Shown here: piece by piece, positions 60,680 to 64,000 of the stretch | Numbering within the stretch: the stretch's first letter is position 1 | Layout: each line of letters starts with the position of its first letter | DNA from: JBBIMS01 sp964531645 | GTDB lineage: Bacteria; Acidobacteriota; Aminicenantia; JBFLYD01; JBBIMS01 | Assembly (NCBI GenBank): GCA_964531645.1 | Contig: CAZHEF010000005.1 | Location: 1 to 64,000, forward strand | Length of the DNA: 64,000 bases | Direction of reading: 5' to 3' | Notes under the pieces: model-generated | Told to the model about the DNA's origin: nothing | What the model saw: only the letters and a program-made list of their open reading frames with translations | The model's database searches: none | Made by a program: the position numbers and the translations under genes

Positions 60680-61510
60680 TTAATAAGGGAAAAGGGTTTC
60701 GTTGCCATCTACTCTACCCGATTGTAGAATTATTTTTTTAAAATCCTCTGAAAGAGCAAATTCCCTCAGAATTGAAGCTTTTTCAGGGTCAGTTCCTTTT
60801 ACAATTATTAGAGAATAGATATTCTTTAAATTGCTTTCTTCTGCAATTATTTTCAATTTAAGTCTCTTTTTCATTTTGAAAAACGATGTTATATCTGATA
60901 ATGTGTAAGCAGATTTTTCAGATGCTGTTATCAGAGCCTGTCCCATCCCAACTCCCACTTCTAAATGCCATCTTTTCCCTTCAGGATTTAACCCGATGGA
61001 TTTCCATATTTCAAGCTCTTTCATATGAGTTCCTGAATGGTCTCCTCGAGAAATGAAAAGAGAGCCATTCTCATAAATCCTCTTAAAAGCCTGTTTCATT
61101 GTGATCTCCTTCTCTATCCCAGCAGGATTTTCGAGTGGACCAACAAGAATGAAATAGTTGAATGCAAAAGGAATTCGTAAAGTTCCGAAACCTTTTTTTA
61201 TAAAATTCTCTTCCTCCTGGGGTAAATGGGAAAAAATTGCATCAACCTTTCCAAGACGACCCATTGAAAGAGCCTGTCCTGAGCCAGCTGGAATTACTGT
61301 TAGTTTATAGTTGTATCTTTTTTCAAATGATGGAATTGCTCTGTCAATGAGCCCAAAATCATAAAGGGATGTGGTTGAAGCTATTAATATCTCTTTTTTA
61401 GAAGAACAGGAAACGGAAAAAATCAATAAGATCGGAAGGAATAAAAAAATTATTGATTTCCTGCAATTTACAGACCCATAGAAGAAATAGCCTTTTGGTC
61501 TTTTAGCCAT
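60680..61510 (-). CDS. tupA: Tungstate-type substrate-binding lipoprotein (TupA-like)
   Basis: 276 residues. Signal with lipobox FSVSC, lipid Cys35. The TupA/WtpA-like periplasmic domain shows ILIASTTSLYDFGLIDRAIP, PAGSGQALSMGRLGKVDAIF and ISRGDHSGTHMKELEIWKS, the oxyanion-binding signature of tungstate-binding proteins (TTSxxxSG, GDxSGT). Molybdate binding is not excluded. The first 10 residues derive from repeat-like sequence, so the exact start is uncertain. No tupB/tupC permease or ATPase is adjacent. Confidence 0.82.
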   Translation of the reverse strand: MAKRPKGYFFYGSVNCRKSIIFLFLPILLIFSVSCSSKKEILIASTTSLYDFGLIDRAIPSFEKRYNYKLTVIPAGSGQALSMGRLGKVDAIFSHLPQEEENFIKKGFGTLRIPFAFNYFILVGPLENPAGIEKEITMKQAFKRIYENGSLFISRGDHSGTHMKELEIWKSIGLNPEGKRWHLEVGVGMGQALITASEKSAYTLSDITSFFKMKKRLKLKIIAEESNLKNIYSLIIVKGTDPEKASILREFALSEDFKKIILQSGRVDGNETLFPY

Positions 61511-61645
61511 TTAGCCTTTTTTTTTATTTTGTGCCTACCCTCTCGTTAGCTACAAGCTTCTGCTCAGAAACTCCAGGCTTTTCTTGGAGGTCTCGCATTT
61601 TTATCTCATTCTCCAATTTGCACTTTACATTTTGAATTTTGCATT
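61511..61645. repeat. Low-complexity spacer upstream of tupA
   Basis: Read on the minus strand it includes TGCAAAATTCAAAATG, a CTCCA...TGGAG hairpin (ACCTCCAAGAAAAGCCTGGAG) and AAGCTTGTAGC. Related text occurs at 43.4 and 62.9 kb. The hairpin is in the tupA leader, but I do not recognise a molybdenum or tungsten cofactor riboswitch. Confidence 0.4.
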
Positions 61646-62824
61646 TTAAATTATTTTTACTATTTCTTCCTGCATTGGTCCTGTAACAACAACCTCTCTG
61701 TTTTTGTTTATGAATACATTTATTTCAGAGCGGATACCAAAATCCTCAAAGTAAATCCCTGGTTCAATTGAAAAGAGAATACCAGGAAGGAGTCTTCTTT
61801 CGTCCTTTGTCTCAAGATTATCCAAGTTTACTCCATTTCCGTGAACTTCTCTACCGATGGAATGCCCTGTTCTGTGAATGAAGAACTTTTCATAACCCAT
61901 TTCTTTTATATGACCCCTTGCCACATCGTCAACTTCCCATCCGCATACATCTTTTCCTTCTTCAAATCGTTTCCCTATAAACTCCACTGCTTTATCCCTT
62001 GCTGTTTTCACAATCTCAAAAATTTTTACATATTTCTCAGGGACATCTTCTCCTGCATAACCCATCCATGTAATATCAAAATAGATGGAATTGTCCTTAT
62101 TTTCTCTGCCCCATATATCAAGAAGGACGAGGTCTCCTTTTTTTATTTTTGAAGAAAGTTCTTTTGTCGGCTCGTAATGGGGGTTTCCAGCATTGGCGTT
62201 GACAGCAACAATTGGATTCATTCCGTCAGATGTTATACCTTCAGAATCAAAGAGTTGTAGGATATACTGTTGAATGTCAAATTCAGTGAAATCCTCATTC
62301 CTTCTCAGTCTTTCTCCAATCTCTTTAAAGCCTTTTTCCATTATCTTGTGAATCTTCTCCCCTGCTCTTTTGTGGGAGGCAAATTCTTCTTTGCTAAGGA
62401 CAGCCTCAAATATCTGAATCAAATCAGCAGATGAAACAACCTCTATGCCAAAACTTCTGACAAGTTCCACAGTTCCAGCATCCGCAGTTGAAATGTAAGG
62501 AATGGAATTCATGGGTGAGTACTGCATTGCAATTTTCTTTTTTCCTTCAAGGATTTTCTTGAGAAGTTCAATCCTCTCCTGCCACTTTAAATAAATGAAT
62601 TTTTCTCCTGGAAGAGAATCGAGTTTTTCTTTTTCAATGTTGTGAACAAGTTTTTTTGGCTCTCCTTCTGCAGGGATAAGGTAATACCATCTTCTTGTGG
62701 AGAGTTTTTTTGAATCAAGCTTCAGGACTCTGTAGGCTATTGGATCCCTGCAATGGAAGTCATAAAAAAGCCAGCCATCGAGCCCGAATTTTTTCATTTT
62801 TTTTTGAATTTCATTAATGAACAT
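61646..62824 (-). CDS. M24 family Xaa-Pro aminopeptidase-like protein
   Basis: 392 residues, cytoplasmic (no signal). The N-terminal creatinase-like half ends near 150. The M24 domain carries VLLDIWGRENKDNSIYFDIT (two Asp), FFIHRTGHSIGREVHG (His) and FSIEPGIYFEDFGIRSEINV (two Glu), all five metal ligands. It probably cleaves X-Pro dipeptides. The other M24 protein in this window (6.1 kb) is exported, so the two act in different compartments. AAGGAGG precedes its ATG on the minus strand. Confidence 0.9.
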   Translation of the reverse strand: MFINEIQKKMKKFGLDGWLFYDFHCRDPIAYRVLKLDSKKLSTRRWYYLIPAEGEPKKLVHNIEKEKLDSLPGEKFIYLKWQERIELLKKILEGKKKIAMQYSPMNSIPYISTADAGTVELVRSFGIEVVSSADLIQIFEAVLSKEEFASHKRAGEKIHKIMEKGFKEIGERLRRNEDFTEFDIQQYILQLFDSEGITSDGMNPIVAVNANAGNPHYEPTKELSSKIKKGDLVLLDIWGRENKDNSIYFDITWMGYAGEDVPEKYVKIFEIVKTARDKAVEFIGKRFEEGKDVCGWEVDDVARGHIKEMGYEKFFIHRTGHSIGREVHGNGVNLDNLETKDERRLLPGILFSIEPGIYFEDFGIRSEINVFINKNREVVVTGPMQEEIVKII

Positions 62825-62925
62825 AAAACCTCCTTATAAATTAGCAAACAGCCTTTAGCTTAAAGCTAAAAGCTTTTATTTTATTAATAATTATCAACTT
62901 TAATATTTTGCTTTGTTTTTAAGAA

Positions 62926-63564
62926 TCAATAATAAATGACAACTGTGAAGTATCCTGAGTTATCGCCCAAAAAGTCATCGTTTATTCCAAGATAGAGTCT
63001 TCCGCTGGCAGGTATTCTGAATTCTCTCTTCTGATTTCCTATATAAAAAGCTCCAGTGTTTCCAATCCTTCCAATAAGAGCTCCTGTGCTCTCCCCTGGG
63101 ATTGGTTTATTATCGTTCCAAATCTTTTTAGGTTCTCCTTCTGGACCAATTTTGCTTCTTGCAGCGCCAGGACCAATCCTTATTGTCCCTTTCACTTCAA
63201 AGAATAGTATCTGTCCCTCCGTTACATCTATCAGGGTATCAAGCCATGGTTGATTTGAAAAAACTGTTACAGCCTTCTGCCTCTTTCCCCTTTTCATTTC
63301 AGAGATATATCTGTCTTCATCAGTGGTCTGGATTTGTGAAGGAGTGGTTTCTTCAATAAATTCAATTCTTACAATTTCTGTTTTTGGTATTCTCAATGTC
63401 TGGGGTCTGTATCTGTCCTGAACATCAAAGTAAACTATACCATTGGAATACCCTACCAGTTCACCGTAATATACCTCTCCGTTTCTAAGGATGATCCTGT
63501 CAGCTCCTAAATTAAAAAGAAAAACAAGCAATAAAAAAGTAAAGGTAAGCGTTCTTTTTAACAT
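62926..63564 (-). CDS. Exported protein with LecA (PA-IL)-like sugar-binding domain
   Basis: 212 residues, signal peptide 1-20. The N-terminal 20-95 region (ADRIILRNGEVYYGELVGYSNG...IPKTEIVRIEF) looks like a small beta-barrel often found in secreted acidobacterial-type proteins. Residues about 100-212 match the LecA-like fold: FSNQPWLDTLIDVTEGQILF, GPGAARSKIGPEGEPKKIW, STGALIGRIGNTGAFYIG and GRLYLGINDDFLGDNSGYFT. The Asp/Asn-rich GINDDxxGDNSG loop is the calcium/galactose site in LecA. AGGAGG precedes the ATG. It is probably surface or periplasmic; carbohydrate binding is inferred. Confidence 0.82.
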   Translation of the reverse strand: MLKRTLTFTFLLLVFLFNLGADRIILRNGEVYYGELVGYSNGIVYFDVQDRYRPQTLRIPKTEIVRIEFIEETTPSQIQTTDEDRYISEMKRGKRQKAVTVFSNQPWLDTLIDVTEGQILFFEVKGTIRIGPGAARSKIGPEGEPKKIWNDNKPIPGESTGALIGRIGNTGAFYIGNQKREFRIPASGRLYLGINDDFLGDNSGYFTVVIYY

Positions 63565-63581
63565 ACTAAGAACCTCCTGTG

Positions 63582-63650
63582 TAAAAAGTTAAAGTTAAAA
63601 AGTAAAAAGTTAAAAGGAAGTAAAATTAGAGCGGAAGAGCGGAAGAGCGG
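63582..63650. repeat. AT tandem repeat plus three GAGCGGAA units
   Basis: 63582-63617 is a run of AAAAGTTAAA/AAAGTAAAAA units. It is followed by GAGCGGAA repeated at 63629 and 63637 with a partial third copy to 63650. A similar GAGCGAGAAGAGCGG occurs at 60647-60661. No gene is present. Confidence 0.6.
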
Positions 63651-63739
63651 TAGCTGGGAAGTATTAATCCCTCGAATCCCTTTTTGGGTCAGAAATCTTT
63701 CAATTTTTTCTTTCATCTTTTCCATTTAAACGTTGCCTT

Positions 63740-64000
63740 TTAACTTATTTTAATCTCGTCCAGATTCTCTTTTATTTTCAAAAAACCATTTACAATATCA
63801 TCCATATCCTCTTTCTCTCCTAAAAGAACTCTTTGATTTAGCCATAAAGCCTCCTCATAGCAAGCCATTTCTGTAACAGGAAGATGAAAGTTTTCGTAAT
63901 TAATATTTAATCCAAGAAATTTTAGAAGTTTTTTAGTATCTTCCCCGTTAAAGAGAGGTTGTTTATAGAGAGGCAAAGAATAGCCCGCATAAATTGGTAT
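63740..64000 (-). CDS. DegT/DnrJ/EryC1/StrS aminotransferase, C-terminal end (partial)
   Basis: An open minus-strand frame that continues beyond the window edge. It reads GYSLPLYKQPLF, then MACYEEALWLNQRVLLGEKEDMDDIVNGFLKI, matching the C-terminal segment of DegT-family sugar aminotransferases (ALWLPxxVLLGxxxDMDDI). About 86 residues are visible. The rest, including the PLP lysine, lies upstream of 64000. It is probably involved in amino-sugar or surface polysaccharide synthesis. Confidence 0.75.
   Translation of the reverse strand: MPIYAGYSLPLYKQPLFNGEDTKKLLKFLGLNINYENFHLPVTEMACYEEALWLNQRVLLGEKEDMDDIVNGFLKIKENLDEIKIS

Noticed and set aside
61511..61645. Molybdenum or tungsten cofactor riboswitch upstream of tupA
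   Set aside because: Only one short hairpin with CTCCA/TGGAG arms is visible; the multi-stem consensus is not recognisable and the surrounding text resembles repeats.

Overview
The window is AT-rich, gene-dense bacterial chromosome. It encodes GerMN, AMIN-amidase, FecR/DUF6600 and PBP1A envelope proteins, a stand-alone sulfide-dependent homocysteine module typical of anaerobes, TPR-heavy sigma-54 regulation, and queH rather than queG. This suggests an anaerobic, probably diderm bacterium of an Acidobacteriota/Aminicenantes-like candidate lineage. That placement is inference: there is no rRNA here.

Layout. 1-1.2 kb: wreckage of mobile elements (an IS91-type transposase tail and a truncated integrase-type transposase). 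1.3-6 kb: a four-gene operon making homocysteine from aspartate (DUF39/HcyBio-ferredoxin, UPF0280, asd, aspartate kinase), preceded by a strong stem-loop. 6-9 kb: a secreted M24 hydrolase, a secreted cyclophilin and rdgB. 9.1-12.4 kb: gap-pgk-tpiA-secG, followed at once by tRNA-Leu(GAG); initiator tRNA-Met lies 0.8 kb further on, on the other strand. 13.5-20.3 kb: TGS GTPase, an SPL-type radical SAM protein, apt and a 1240-residue NtrY-like histidine kinase. 20.4-32.1 kb: one co-directional run rpsP-khpA-rimM-trmD-rplS-rnhB, then a TPR protein, a 1478-residue multi-module sigma-54 activator, two oligopeptide-type ABC permeases and queH. 32-39 kb: a ParB-like gene with a 16-bp palindrome over its start, fabH, tatD, a polyprenyl synthase, a truncated macro domain, a CYTH protein, rpoZ and a hydroxyacid dehydrogenase. 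39-43.4 kb: a Trp-rich FecR/DUF6600 protein and PBP1A. 43.5-51.7 kb (minus): a compact rpiB-glyA-amidase-GerMN-pcm-rlmN-uvrA operon.

51.8-57.3 kb is a decay zone. It holds a metallophosphoesterase with an internal stop, an MFS transporter, a possible K+/H+-exchange-type membrane protein, a truncated and frameshifted cas6, a frameshifted nucleotidyltransferase with a small partner and a HEPN-like scrap, and cas1-cas2 carrying nonsense codons and frameshifts. No CRISPR array is visible. 57.3-64 kb: a membrane protein paired with a small GDTNHGD-motif protein, a NatAB-like ABC exporter, a TupA-like binding protein, an M24 peptidase, a secreted LecA-like protein, and the C-terminal end of a DegT-family aminotransferase running off the edge.

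The most interesting items are the sulfide-to-homocysteine operon and its leader hairpin, the giant regulator next to its TPR neighbour, and the fossil CRISPR adaptation module, in which every frameshift I can place is a one-base homopolymer expansion.
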